A stretch of 64,000 nt of DNA from Mesorhizobium carmichaelinearum. Its GTDB lineage: Bacteria > Pseudomonadota > Alphaproteobacteria > Rhizobiales > Rhizobiaceae. The number at the start of each line of letters is the position of its first letter. Position 1 is the stretch's first letter. Shown here one piece after another: positions 35,704 to 44,263 of this stretch. The notes beneath the pieces were generated by a model that did no database searches, was not told the origin of the DNA, and saw only the letters and a list, made by a program, of their open reading frames with translations. Where the stretch lies: the NCBI RefSeq assembly GCF_900199455.1, contig NZ_FZQR01000009.1:124001-188000 (forward strand), given 5' to 3'. The position numbers and the translations under genes were made by a program.

Positions 35704-36203
35704 GCTGACCTCTCCCCCGATCGCGATCCATTCCGATCCTCGCCATTCGCTCGTCAAATGCAACCCCTGTTTGCAGCTCACACCGGGAGCGACGTCTGGA
35801 GCCGGGGCGATTGGCAACGGCTGTCGTTAGCCGCCTCTGGCCCATGCGTGACCGTGGCTGTGGGCCGATGACCCGATCCGCAACCAAGCCTATCTGCGCC
35901 CGGTCGACGCTCAGATCGGTCGATTCTTGCGTCGGGATGCGTCCAGTGTGGCGGCCCGCGGCGCTATCTTGCAACCTTCACGTTTCCGTGCGATAAATTC
36001 CGTGTTCGGGCATTTGCGACCCGGAGAGCGGAACGTTTTGGACGACCTTTCCCCGATACTGTGAATCTCTGACGGCCCCGTTTTCGGCGGGGGGTTTGAC
36101 CATGCGCCAATGCATGACTGCCGAAGCAACCACCGGGAACTGCCCTCGACGCCAGGTGGCGGGCAGGACCACCAAAGACTGAACGGGTGAAGGAGTTTCC
36201 CCA
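35704..36203. other. Intergenic region with cold-shock gene leader
   Basis: This is 500 bases without a supported gene. It contains a G/C hairpin at about 36073-36093 (CCCCG..CGGGG) followed by TTT, and the leader of the cold-shock gene at 36204 with GAAGGAG just before its ATG. Confidence 0.45.
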
Positions 36204-36416
36204 ATGGCCCAGACCGGCACCGTTAAATTCTTCAACGCGACCAAAGGCTTCGGTTTCATCACGCCCGACGGCGGCGCCAAGGACGTGTTCGTCCACATTT
36301 CCGCGATCGAGGCATCGGGCCTGCGCACGCTCGTCGACGGCCAGAAGGTCACCTTCGACGTCGAGCCGGACCGCATGGGCAAAGGCCCGAAGGCGGTCAA
36401 CCTCCGCGCTGCCTGA
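36204..36416 (+). CDS. Cold-shock protein (CspA family)
   Basis: A 70-residue OB-fold protein with KGFGFITP (RNP1) and DVFVHISAIE (RNP2). An RNA/ssDNA-binding chaperone. It has a GAAGGAG ribosome site and a strong terminator downstream. It is nearly identical in layout to the gene at 36733, suggesting a tandem duplication. Confidence 0.95.
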   Translation: MAQTGTVKFFNATKGFGFITPDGGAKDVFVHISAIEASGLRTLVDGQKVTFDVEPDRMGKGPKAVNLRAA

Positions 36417-36500
36417 CCATCGGCGCCGCGCGTCCCTGACGGCGGGCGAACGAGGGTTCCAAGCTCGCCCAGCCTGTGGGCACGCAGACAGATTTTTAAG

Positions 36501-36531
36501 AAGGCGCGGCGATTTTCGTCGCGCCTTTTTC
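36501..36531 (+). terminator. Intrinsic terminator of cold-shock gene
   Basis: AAGGCGCG pairs with CGCGCCTT, with further inner pairing to a short T loop, and is followed by TTT. Confidence 0.9.
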
Positions 36532-36551
36532 ATGTCCTCGGCAAAGCAGAA

Positions 36552-36599
36552 ATGCATGTCGCCCAAAAGTGGATCCGGTTTTGGGTCGACGACGTGCAT
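36552..36599. repeat. Rhizobial palindromic repeat (copy 1)
   Basis: ATGCATGTCGCCCAAAA on the left and TTTTGGGTCGACGACGTGCAT on the right pair imperfectly around a short GTGGATCCGG core. The same core motif occurs at 37603 and in part at 29063. Confidence 0.75.
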
Positions 36600-36732
36600 C
36601 ATAACAAGGGCTTGACGCGCTTTAAGCGCCCGCAAAACTTTCTCTTGCCGATGACGCTAAAATAAAGGACAAATTTCCTCTCGGGCATTTGCCGGCCCGA
36701 GACTGGAGTTTATGGGATCAAAGGAGCTTCCC

Positions 36733-36945
36733 ATGCCGCAGACCGGCACCGTCAAATTCTTCAACCATGCCAAAGGCTTCGGCTTCATCACGCCGGACGA
36801 TGGCGCGAAGGATGTCTTCGTCCATATTTCGGCCGTGCAGGCGTCGGGTCTTCCCGGTCTCGAAGATGGGCAGAAAGTAACGTTCGACACCGAGCCGGAC
36901 AAGCGCGGCAAGGGACCCAAGGCCGTCAACCTGTCTGTCGGCTGA
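36733..36945 (+). CDS. Cold-shock protein (CspA family)
   Basis: A 70-residue OB-fold protein with KGFGFITP and DVFVHISAVQ. ATG 36733 has AAAGGAGC at ribosome-site distance; an upstream in-frame start adds only seven residues. It differs from the protein at 36204 at a limited number of positions, so the two probably arose by duplication. Confidence 0.95.
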   Translation: MPQTGTVKFFNHAKGFGFITPDDGAKDVFVHISAVQASGLPGLEDGQKVTFDTEPDKRGKGPKAVNLSVG

Positions 36946-37158
36946 GCCGGCTTCATGCTGCCGACCCGAGCAGGGCAGCCCAGCTCATTTCGAGCTTGGT
37001 TTTTGTCGCCTCTGCTGGACCGGCAGTTTGTCGCCTCTGTTGGACCGGCAGGTCGAAATCCGTTCAGCCTCCGTTCAGCCACGGTCGCATATTAGCCTTG
37101 GGTAAAGCCGGACCGCATCCCCTGCAAAACTGCACGGCCCGGTACGAAGGAGACCAAG

Positions 37159-37602
37159 ATGAACAGAATTTTCAAGACAGCCGTGCTGTCCGCCACCGTG
37201 GCCGCCACCATGCTGGTGGCCTTGCCCGCGGCCAACGCCGATGAATGGCGTCATCACCGCCACCACGGCAACGGCGATGCCATCGCCGCCGGCGTGCTTG
37301 GCCTCGCCGCCGGCGCCCTGATCGGTGGCGCGCTGGCCAATGACAGGCCACCGCCTGACGCTAACCGCTACTACGATGACGGTTACTACAATGACGGTTA
37401 CTACGATCGTGACGTGCGGATCCGCCCGGCACCGGTCCGCCGCTACTATGCGGAGCCGCGGGTGGTCTATGCCGACCGTTATGCCGAACCGTGGACGCGC
37501 GACTGGTACGAATACTGCTCGGACCGCTACCGCACCTTCAACTCCCGCACCGGTACCTTCACCGGCAATGACGGCGAGCAGCATTTCTGCACGGCAAACT
37601 GA
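37159..37602 (+). CDS. BA14K family exported protein
   Basis: A 147-residue protein with signal peptide ending ANA (about residue 27), a glycine/alanine-rich hydrophobic segment (residues 43-58), a tyrosine/aspartate repeat region (YYDDGYYNDGYYDRD) and the C-terminal WYEYCSDRYRTFNSRTGTFTGNDG block that defines BA14K, an immunoreactive lectin-like protein of Brucella and relatives. It is likely surface-associated. It has a GAAGGAGAC ribosome site. Confidence 0.92.
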   Translation: MNRIFKTAVLSATVAATMLVALPAANADEWRHHRHHGNGDAIAAGVLGLAAGALIGGALANDRPPPDANRYYDDGYYNDGYYDRDVRIRPAPVRRYYAEPRVVYADRYAEPWTRDWYEYCSDRYRTFNSRTGTFTGNDGEQHFCTAN

Positions 37603-37676
37603 GTGCATGTCGCCCAAAAGCATGCCCTCGGGTCTGACCCGAGGGTGCGCAGCGGTTTTGGGATAACGACTTGCAC
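37603..37676. repeat. Rhizobial palindromic repeat (copy 2)
   Basis: GTGCATGTCGCCCAAAA on the left is complementary to TTTTGGGATAACGACTTGCAC on the right, with an inner CCCTCGGGT/ACCCGAGGG stem. It lies directly after the BA14K stop codon. Confidence 0.8.
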
Positions 37677-37727
37677 CAAACAAAATTCCAAAGCGCGAAA
37701 GCGCCTTAGGGCTTCCCTGCCCCAAAC

Positions 37728-37761
37728 AAAAAAGCGCTGACCGCAAGGCCAGCGCTTTTTT
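37728..37761. terminator. Bidirectional intrinsic terminator
   Basis: AAAAAAGCGCTG and CAGCGCTTTTTT form a 12-bp stem between the convergent BA14K and metallo-hydrolase genes, with A- and T-runs in both directions. Confidence 0.9.
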
Positions 37762-37785
37762 GTTGTTGCCCGGGTGTGTTGAGAT

Positions 37786-38424
37786 TCAGGTCAGGAACGG
37801 ATTCGTCCTGCGCTCCTCGCCAAAGCGGCCGCCAGGGCCGTGGCCGCAGATGAAACCGATATCATCGCCGAGCGGCAACAGCTTGTCCTTGATCGAGGCG
37901 ATCAGCGTCGCATGGTCGCCGCCCGGCAGGTCGGTGCGGCCGACCGAGCCACGGAACAGCACGTCGCCGACATGGGCGAACTTGGCCGCGCGGTTGTAAT
38001 AGACGACGTGGCCCGGCGCGTGACCGGGGCAATGCAGCACCTCGAACAGGTGGCCGCCGAACGACACCGTCTCGCCTTCGATGAGGAACCGGTCGGGCAC
38101 GCAATTGCGCGCGCCTTCAATGCCGTAACGCCTGCCCTGGTTCTCCAGATTGTCGAGCAGGGACTTGTCGGCTGCGTGCGGGCCGATGATGTCGATGCCC
38201 AGCGCCTCCTTCAGGTCCATCGCGCCGCCGGCATGGTCGATATGGCCATGCGTGATCCAGATTGCTTCGGCCGTGATCGCATTGTCCTTCAGCACCACCA
38301 GCACCTTGTCGATATCGCCGCCCGGATCGACGACGACACCGTGCTTGTCGTCCATGTCGAACAGGATAGTGCAGTTCTGCTGGAACGGTGTGACCGGCAC
38401 GATGCCGGCATTGAGCTGACCCAT
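37786..38424 (-). CDS. MBL-fold metallo-hydrolase (GloB/YcbL-like)
   Basis: A 212-residue metallo-beta-lactamase-fold protein. THGHIDHAGG (HxHxDH) is at about residue 59, HCPGHAPGHVVYY carries the third histidine, the metal-bridging Asp lies in AHVGDVLFRGSVGRTDLPGG, and GHGPGG ends the set. This pattern matches the YcbL/GloB group of glyoxalase II-like hydrolases. ATG 38424 has AAAGGACG upstream; the longer frame to 38565 is unsupported. Likely substrate: a glutathione or other thioester. Confidence 0.9.
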   Translation of the reverse strand: MGQLNAGIVPVTPFQQNCTILFDMDDKHGVVVDPGGDIDKVLVVLKDNAITAEAIWITHGHIDHAGGAMDLKEALGIDIIGPHAADKSLLDNLENQGRRYGIEGARNCVPDRFLIEGETVSFGGHLFEVLHCPGHAPGHVVYYNRAAKFAHVGDVLFRGSVGRTDLPGGDHATLIASIKDKLLPLGDDIGFICGHGPGGRFGEERRTNPFLT

Positions 38425-38533
38425 GATCGTCCTTTCAATGTCTCGGCGTGATGTAGAGGTGTCGGCGAAAGGCGTCCACCCCTCGAAAGACGAACAGTCA
38501 GTCGTCCCAGAAACGGAAATGGGCCAGAAACGG

Positions 38534-38584
38534 AAATGGGCGGCCGAAGCCGCCCATTTGAACAAGCCTGAAATCGTCAGGCTT
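38534..38584 (-). terminator. Two tandem stem-loops after a membrane-protein gene
   Basis: AAATGGGCGGC/GCCGCCCATTT (11-bp stem, four-base loop) at 38534-38559 and AAGCCTGA/TCAGGCTT at 38564-38584 form two hairpins downstream of the gene at 38583-38900 on the minus strand. Confidence 0.6.
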
Positions 38585-38900
38585 ACTTCTTCATGGCGCC
38601 CATGACCGCGCCGATGATGCCGGTCAGGATCGCGCCGCCGCCGGCGCCGCCAACGATGTTGTTGAGGTTGAGCGCACTGCCGAGACCGCTCGTCGCCGCC
38701 GCTGCCGCTGCCGGGTCGATCGTGCCGTGGCCGAGCAGGCTGCCGAGGATCGCCGCGCCGCCGACGCCGCCAATGGCACCACCCAGGATCTTGGGAAGCT
38801 GACCCATCGCCGCGTTCTTGAGCGCAACACCGATCGCCTGACCACCGATGACGCCTGTAATCACCTGAATAATGATCGGAAGAAGCGTGTTCATGTCCAT
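38583..38900 (-). CDS. Glycine/alanine-rich small membrane protein
   Basis: A 105-residue protein with hydrophobic, glycine-rich segments (IIIQVITGVIGGQAIGVAL; ILGGAIGGVGGAAILGSLL; IVGGAGGGAILTGIIGAVMG). The ATG at 38900 follows GGAGGGAC; a longer in-frame extension is not supported. It is common in Rhizobiales but has no known function; it could be a small membrane or fibre-like protein. Confidence 0.75.
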   Translation of the reverse strand: MDMNTLLPIIIQVITGVIGGQAIGVALKNAAMGQLPKILGGAIGGVGGAAILGSLLGHGTIDPAAAAAATSGLGSALNLNNIVGGAGGGAILTGIIGAVMGAMKK

Positions 38901-38992
38901 ATGATTAGTCCCTCCATAGCTGCCAGCCTCCCGGGCCGACACCATCATGAGACGCCGAATTGGATGAAAGTCAAATGCAGAAACGCTGAAAT

Positions 38993-39018
38993 AAAAGGGG
39001 CGGCTCGAAAACCGCCCC
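38993..39018 (-). terminator. Intrinsic terminator of ilvE
   Basis: On the minus strand GGGGCGG and CCGCCCC form a 7-bp stem followed by TTTTATTT, 27 bases after the ilvE stop. Confidence 0.9.
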
Positions 39019-39045
39019 TGCTTGCGCGAAAAGCTGTGACTATCG

Positions 39046-39939
39046 TTATTCTGCGGCGATCGCGTGCTTGGGCTGAACCGCGGCAGAATAGTCATTCATA
39101 AGATTCTTGGCGATTTCACCGACCTCGAATCGGTAAGCGCCGATCTCCGACACCGGCGTTACTTCCGCTGCCGTTCCCGTCAGGAAGCATTGCTCGAAGC
39201 CTTCCAGTTCTTCCGGCAGGATGGCGCGTTCGATGACTTCCAGGCCGCGATCCCTGGCCAGCCCAATGACCGTGCGGCGGGTGATGCCGTCGAGGAAGCA
39301 GTCGGGCTTCGGTGTGTGGATCTTGCCGTCCTTGACGAAGAAGATATTGGCGCCGGTTGCTTCCGCGACCTGGCCGCGCCAATCGAGCATCATGGCGTCG
39401 GCATAGCCTTTTGCTTCGGCGGCGTGCTTGGACATGGTGCAGATCATGTAGAGGCCGGCGGCCTTCGACTTCGACGGCGCCGTGCGCGGGTCGGGCCGGC
39501 GCCATTCGGCAACATCGAGGCGGATGCCCTTCAGCTTCTGCGCCGGATCGAAATAGCTCGGCCACTGCCAGATGGCGATGGCGACGTTGATGCGGTTGTT
39601 CTGCGCCGAAACGCCCATCTGCTCGCTGCCGCGCCACGCGATCGGCCTGACATAGGCGTCCTGGAAACCCTGCTTCTTCAGCAGCGTAGTCGAGGCATCG
39701 TTGAGTTCGGCCACCGAATAGGGAATCTTGAAGCCGAGCAGGCGTGCCGATTCATGCAGGCGCTCAGTGTGCTCGTTGAGCTTGAAGATCTCGCCGCCAT
39801 AGGCGCGCTCGCCCTCGAAGACCGCGCTGGCGTAGTGCAGACCGTGCGTCAGCACATGGATCTTGGCGTCGCCCCACGGGATGAACTCGCCATTCATCCA
39901 GATGAAGCCGTCCAGCTGATCGAAGGGAACGGATGCCAT
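39046..39939 (-). CDS. ilvE: Branched-chain amino acid aminotransferase
   Basis: A 297-residue fold-type IV PLP enzyme. It begins FDQLDGFIWMNGEF, has HGLHYASAVFEGERAYGG, then YVRPIAWRG, the PLP-lysine region in SKAAGLYMICTMSKHAAEAKG, the block LDWRGQVAEATGANIFFVKDG, and GITRRTVIGLARDRG. It transfers amino groups between leucine, isoleucine or valine and 2-oxoglutarate in the last step of their synthesis. ATG 39939 has a GGGAGG site. It is divergent from the MarR gene and has its own terminator. Confidence 0.95.
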   Translation of the reverse strand: MASVPFDQLDGFIWMNGEFIPWGDAKIHVLTHGLHYASAVFEGERAYGGEIFKLNEHTERLHESARLLGFKIPYSVAELNDASTTLLKKQGFQDAYVRPIAWRGSEQMGVSAQNNRINVAIAIWQWPSYFDPAQKLKGIRLDVAEWRRPDPRTAPSKSKAAGLYMICTMSKHAAEAKGYADAMMLDWRGQVAEATGANIFFVKDGKIHTPKPDCFLDGITRRTVIGLARDRGLEVIERAILPEELEGFEQCFLTGTAAEVTPVSEIGAYRFEVGEIAKNLMNDYSAAVQPKHAIAAE

Positions 39940-40153
39940 GATAACCTCCCGCGGGCCGCGACCCGCATATCCTAGTGTCGTTTCGTGTTCTTTTTGGCCG
40001 CGCCAGGTGATTGGAGACGCTGGCCGGTGTTGCGAAGCGTAAGCGGATAATGGCGCTCTGGCAAACTCAGGAAGTTCCGGAAAAACCGGCCTGCCTTGCC
40101 TTTTCGTTCGCAATCCGCCCAAAAGCTTGTCAAAAATTACCATTGCAGGGAAA

Positions 40154-40176
40154 TTACGTCAATAGTACTGACATAA
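40154..40176. promoter_or_regulatory. Inverted repeat before MarR gene, probable operator
   Basis: TTACGTCA and TGACATAA are near-inverted half sites spaced by seven bases, between the divergent ilvE and MarR-family genes, about 25 bases before the MarR start. A MarR dimer could bind here to autoregulate. Confidence 0.4.
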
Positions 40177-40199
40177 TCTCCCGTTCCCATGGAGAAATG

Positions 40200-40733
40200 A
40201 TGACGGATCGAAGCGCAGCCGCCGGAAAACCGATCAGGACCGCGATGTCAGTCGAGGACGGCATCGACTTCGCCATCATCGAGCTGTTTTTCTTCGCCTA
40301 CCGAGACTTCACCTCCGATCCCGATCAGATCCTGGCCGATTACGGCTTCGGCCGCGCGCACCACCGGGTGCTGCATTTCGTCAACCGCCGGCCGGGCCTG
40401 ACGGTCGCCGAACTGCTCGACGTGCTGAAGATCACCAAGCAGAGCCTGGCGCGCGTGCTCAAGCAACTGATCGACACCGACCATGTCGTGCAGTTGCAAG
40501 GCCCGCGCGACCGCCGGCAGCGCGAGCTCTATCCGACGGCGAAGGGCCGCGCGCTGGCGCTGGCCTTGGCGCGGCCACAGTCGCGCCGCATCCGTGCTGC
40601 ATTGGAAGATTGCGGCGCCACCGAACGGACCTTGGTGGAACGCTTCCTCGAAGCGATGGTTAATCCGGAACTGAGAGCTCAGATCGACGTTGGGTCCGCA
40701 AAAATGTCAGGGAAAAGCCATGGAGAGCACTGA
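40200..40733 (+). CDS. MarR-family transcriptional regulator (PetP-like)
   Basis: A 177-residue winged-helix regulator. The DNA-binding core is HRVLHFVNRRPGLTVAELLDVLKITKQSLARVLKQL and the wing QLQGPRDRRQRELYPTAKG. The order MarR then OmpR-type regulator next to ilvE matches the petP-petR arrangement of other alphaproteobacteria, where the pair regulates respiratory genes. ATG 40200 (the second of two consecutive ATGs) has GGAGAA at a workable spacing. The 3' end overlaps the response regulator by 14 bases. Confidence 0.9.
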   Translation: MTDRSAAAGKPIRTAMSVEDGIDFAIIELFFFAYRDFTSDPDQILADYGFGRAHHRVLHFVNRRPGLTVAELLDVLKITKQSLARVLKQLIDTDHVVQLQGPRDRRQRELYPTAKGRALALALARPQSRRIRAALEDCGATERTLVERFLEAMVNPELRAQIDVGSAKMSGKSHGEH

Positions 40734-41439
40734 GAGGGTCGATCAGGCGGCCGCACCGGACGACGACGCGCCGCATCTGCTTGTGGTCGACGACGACACC
40801 CGCATCCGCAATCTTCTCAAGCAGTATCTGACCGAGAACGGCTTTCGTGTGACCGTCGCCGGCAATGCCGGCGAAGCCAGGCGCAAGCTTGCCGGCCTCG
40901 ATTTCGACCTGCTTGTGCTGGATGTCATGATGCCGGGCGAGACCGGCGTCGACCTCACCAAATCGCTGCGGGCCGAAAAGAACGTCCCGATCCTGATGCT
41001 CACCGCACTGTCGGAAACCGACAGCCGCATCTCAGGGCTCGAGGCAGGCGCGGACGACTATCTGCCCAAACCCTTCGACCCGCGCGAGCTGATCCTGCGT
41101 ATCAACAACATCCTGCGCCGCGGCGGCCCGGCGACGACGCCCAAGGTCGAACAGCTGGTCTTCGGCCCCTACACGTTCCAGATCGCCAGGCGCGAGCTGA
41201 AGCGCGGCGGCGAGGCGCTGAAGCTGACCGACCGCGAGCAGGAGATCCTGGCGATCTTTGCAGCACGCGCCGGCGAAACCATCCCGCGCCACGAACTGGT
41301 CGGCGACGATTCGGAGGTCGGCGAGCGCACCATCGACGTGCAGATCAACCGGCTGCGCCGCAAGATCGAGCGCGATCCGTCCAACCCGGTCTGGCTGCAG
41401 ACCGTGCGCGGTATTGGGTATCGGCTCAGCGTGGAATAG
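40720..41439 (+). CDS. OmpR-family response regulator (PetR-like)
   Basis: A 239-residue response regulator. The receiver has LLVVDDD (acidic pocket), phosphoacceptor D67 in LLVLDVMMPG and K116 in DYLPKPFDPRE. The OmpR/PhoB winged helix is at about residues 145-235 (LTDREQEILAIF, ERTIDVQINRLRRKIE, LQTVRGIGYRL). ATG 40720 lies inside the MarR gene with AGGGAAAAG upstream. The sensor kinase follows 46 bases later and is the likely partner. Confidence 0.94.
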   Translation: MESTERVDQAAAPDDDAPHLLVVDDDTRIRNLLKQYLTENGFRVTVAGNAGEARRKLAGLDFDLLVLDVMMPGETGVDLTKSLRAEKNVPILMLTALSETDSRISGLEAGADDYLPKPFDPRELILRINNILRRGGPATTPKVEQLVFGPYTFQIARRELKRGGEALKLTDREQEILAIFAARAGETIPRHELVGDDSEVGERTIDVQINRLRRKIERDPSNPVWLQTVRGIGYRLSVE

Positions 41440-41485
41440 AATACCGGCCGCGGCCCGAATGGCCGCCGACGGATGAAAAGAGCCA

Positions 41486-42901
41486 ATGGCGACCACGGAA
41501 CTGGAACAGCCGGAAAATGACGGCTTGAGCGCGCGCGCCACGCGAACGCTCAAGGCGGTGCCGCGCATCTGGAACCGGTTCTGGCGCCTCGTTTCGCTTT
41601 ACATGCCCAAGCGCCTTTATGCGCGCTCGTTGATCATCGTCATCGCGCCGATGATCCTTTTGCAATCGGTGGTCGCTTTCGTCTTCATGGAGCGCCACTG
41701 GGCAACGGTAACGCAGCGCCTGTCGCAGGCCACCGTGCGCGACATCGCCGCCATCATCGACCTGATCGAAACCTACCCGCACGACGCCGACTACGCCAAC
41801 ATCATCCGCATCGCCCAGGACCGCATGCAGCTGAAGGTCGATCTGCTGCCGCCGGATCCCTTGCCACCGCCCGGTCCAAAACCGTTCTTCTCGATCCTCG
41901 ACGACGTTCTCTCGTCAGAGATCACCCGCCAGATCAACCGGCCGTTCTGGATCGACACGGTCGGCAATTCCAACATCGTCGAGGTACGCGTCCAGCTCGA
42001 GAACAAGGTGCTGCGCGTCTTCGTGCGCCGCAGCCAGGCCTATGCCTCCAACACCCACATCTTCCTGATCTGGATGGTTGGCACCTCGCTGGTGCTGCTG
42101 ATGATCGCCATCCCCTTCCTGCGCAACCAGATCCGGCCGATCCTGACGCTCGCCGAGGCGGCCGAAAGCTTCGGCAAAGGCCGGCCGATGCCGCGAGATT
42201 TTCGCCCGCGCGGCGCCGAGGAGGTTCGCCGCGCCGGCTTTGCCTTCATCCAGATGCGCGAGCGCATCGAGCGCCAGATCGACCAGCGCACCGCCATGTT
42301 GACCGGCGTCAGCCATGATCTGAGAACCATCCTCACCCGCTTCAAGCTGCAGCTGGCGCTGGCCGGCGGCAAGACCGAGACCAAGGCGGCGCTCAACCAG
42401 GACATCGACGACATGCAGTCGATGTTGGAGGGTTATCTCGCCTTTGCCCGTGGCGAAGCCTCGGAGGACCCGGGACGTTTCGATCTCGAAGCCTATTTCC
42501 AAAAGCTCAGCGACGAAGCCGCCTTGCGCAAATGCAAGCTGTCGACGACGCTTTCCGGCGATCCGACCGTGCACGTTAGGCCGAATGCCTTCGCCCGGCT
42601 GTTGTCCAACGTCATCGGCAATGCTTTCCGCTATGCCAAGACGGTGGAGGTCAGCGCCAATCACGGCCGTGGCTCGCTGGTGGTCACCGTCGACGACAAC
42701 GGTCCCGGCATCCCGTTCGACAGGCGCGAAGACGTGTTCAAGCCCTTCGTGCGGCTCGACGAGGCCCGCAATCTCGATGCCAGCGGCACCGGCCTCGGCC
42801 TGTCGATCGCCCGCGACATCGCCCGCAGCCATGGCGGCGACATCACCCTCGACGACAGTCCGCTCGGCGGCCTGCGCGCGGTGATCAAGGTTCCGGCCTA
42901 G
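41486..42901 (+). CDS. EnvZ-like sensor histidine kinase
   Basis: A 471-residue kinase. Transmembrane helices are at about 47-67 and 192-212, enclosing a periplasmic sensor of about 125 residues with a proline-rich stretch. A HAMP region follows, then the phospho-acceptor H277 in GVSHDLRTILTRFKLQL, N box LLSNVIGNAFRYA, G1 VDDNGPGIP and G2 GTGLGLSIARDIA. It belongs to the EnvZ type, which phosphorylates OmpR-type regulators, and pairs with the preceding gene. The signal sensed is unknown. Confidence 0.94.
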   Translation: MATTELEQPENDGLSARATRTLKAVPRIWNRFWRLVSLYMPKRLYARSLIIVIAPMILLQSVVAFVFMERHWATVTQRLSQATVRDIAAIIDLIETYPHDADYANIIRIAQDRMQLKVDLLPPDPLPPPGPKPFFSILDDVLSSEITRQINRPFWIDTVGNSNIVEVRVQLENKVLRVFVRRSQAYASNTHIFLIWMVGTSLVLLMIAIPFLRNQIRPILTLAEAAESFGKGRPMPRDFRPRGAEEVRRAGFAFIQMRERIERQIDQRTAMLTGVSHDLRTILTRFKLQLALAGGKTETKAALNQDIDDMQSMLEGYLAFARGEASEDPGRFDLEAYFQKLSDEAALRKCKLSTTLSGDPTVHVRPNAFARLLSNVIGNAFRYAKTVEVSANHGRGSLVVTVDDNGPGIPFDRREDVFKPFVRLDEARNLDASGTGLGLSIARDIARSHGGDITLDDSPLGGLRAVIKVPA

Positions 42902-43109
42902 GCTGGCCAAACATCAGGCTTCATCCGCCCGTCATGAAATCATGATGAAGAGCGCGCATGAAACGCGCGACTACAGTTGATTCGGCCCAGCCGCCTCACT
43001 TCGACGCCGTGCCCGCCCGGGTGCGCTGGAGCGAAGCGAGAGCAGCAGGCTGGTCGCCGTTCCGGCATCGTCTCAAGGCAACCGTCGACCTTTCCAGCAA
43101 AGGGCCGCC

Positions 43110-44132
43110 ATGCGCATATTGATGGTCACCGACGCCTGGCGCCCGCAGGTCAACGGCGTCGTCCACACGCTGGAGCGGCTCACCGAAACGCTGAAATCCT
43201 TCGACGTCGCGGTGGATTTCCTGACCCCCAACATCTTTCGCACGCTGCCCCTGCCGACCTATCCCGACATCCGCCTGGCGCTGACCACGCCCGGCCATGT
43301 CGCGCGCCTGATCGATGCCTACAAGGCGGACCACATCCACATCGTCACCGAAGGGCCGCTCGGCATCATGGCGCGGCGCTATTGCCGCAATGCCGGCCGG
43401 CCGTTCACCACCAGCTATCACACGCGCTTCCCCGAATATCTCAGCGCCCGCCTGCCGGTGCCGGAAAGCTGGGCCTATCGCTGGTTGCGCGATTTCCACA
43501 ATTCCGGCCAGGGCACGCTGGTCGCCACCCAGTCGCTCGCCGACGACCTTTCGGCGCGCGGCTTCAACAAGCTGAGGCCGTGGACACGCGGCGTCGACAC
43601 CGACCATTTCCGCCCGGACAAGCGCAAGGACCTAGGCTTCCCCGGCCCGGTCTTCCTCTGCGTCGGCCGTGTCGCCATTGAAAAGAACCTCTCCGCCTTC
43701 CTCGACCTCGACCTGCCCGGCAGCAAGGTGATCGTCGGCGAAGGACCTGAACTCGCCAAACTGAAAGCGAAATACCCCAAGGCGCATTTCCTCGGTCACC
43801 GCCCCAATGACGAACTGGCCGAGATCTACGCCTCGGCCGACGTCTTCGTCTTCCCCAGCCGCACCGACACATTCGGCAACGTCATCATCGAAGCGCTGGC
43901 CAGCGGCACGCCGGTCGCCGCCTATCCGGTGACCGGGCCGATCGACATTGTCGGTGACGGCTTTGGCGGCGCGGTTTCGAACGATCTGCGCGAGGCGTCA
44001 CTTGCCGCCCTCAAAGTCGACCGCGCCCAGGCCAGAGAACGCGCCATGCGCTACAGCTGGAAAGCCTGTGCGGAAATGTTTCTCGACGCGGTCGAGGAAG
44101 CGCTGGGGATGCCGCGGAGACTTGCCGCCTGA
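43110..44132 (+). CDS. Glycosyltransferase family 4 (mannosyltransferase-like)
   Basis: A 340-residue GT-B glycosyltransferase. RILMVTDAWRPQVNGVVHTLE at the N-terminus and FTTSYHTRFPEYLSAR match the MgtA/PimB-like mannosyltransferases of the GT4 family. The donor-binding half has FLCVGRVAIEKNLSAFL and FVFPSRTDTFGNVIIEALASGTPV, including the E-x7-E-type region. It probably transfers a hexose from a nucleotide-sugar to a lipid or glycan. It is placed 209 bases after the kinase, a conserved neighbourhood in rhizobia and Brucella. Confidence 0.9.
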   Translation: MRILMVTDAWRPQVNGVVHTLERLTETLKSFDVAVDFLTPNIFRTLPLPTYPDIRLALTTPGHVARLIDAYKADHIHIVTEGPLGIMARRYCRNAGRPFTTSYHTRFPEYLSARLPVPESWAYRWLRDFHNSGQGTLVATQSLADDLSARGFNKLRPWTRGVDTDHFRPDKRKDLGFPGPVFLCVGRVAIEKNLSAFLDLDLPGSKVIVGEGPELAKLKAKYPKAHFLGHRPNDELAEIYASADVFVFPSRTDTFGNVIIEALASGTPVAAYPVTGPIDIVGDGFGGAVSNDLREASLAALKVDRAQARERAMRYSWKACAEMFLDAVEEALGMPRRLAA

Positions 44133-44263
44133 CGGTGGCAGTTGTGTGACCTCTTCAATGCCGCCAGTCCTGCATTTCCCGCAGGAAATCCGGTACTTCG
44201 ACAACTTGCCAATGCCTTTGGACAAGTCTTCCGCGTGAAGTTGTTGAGATACACCGGCAGATC

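Larger units (their letters stand above)
36417..36732. other. Intergenic region with terminator, repeat and csp leader
   Basis: This is 316 bases with the terminator at 36501, the palindromic repeat at 36552, and the leader of the next cold-shock gene. No further gene was seen. Confidence 0.5.
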
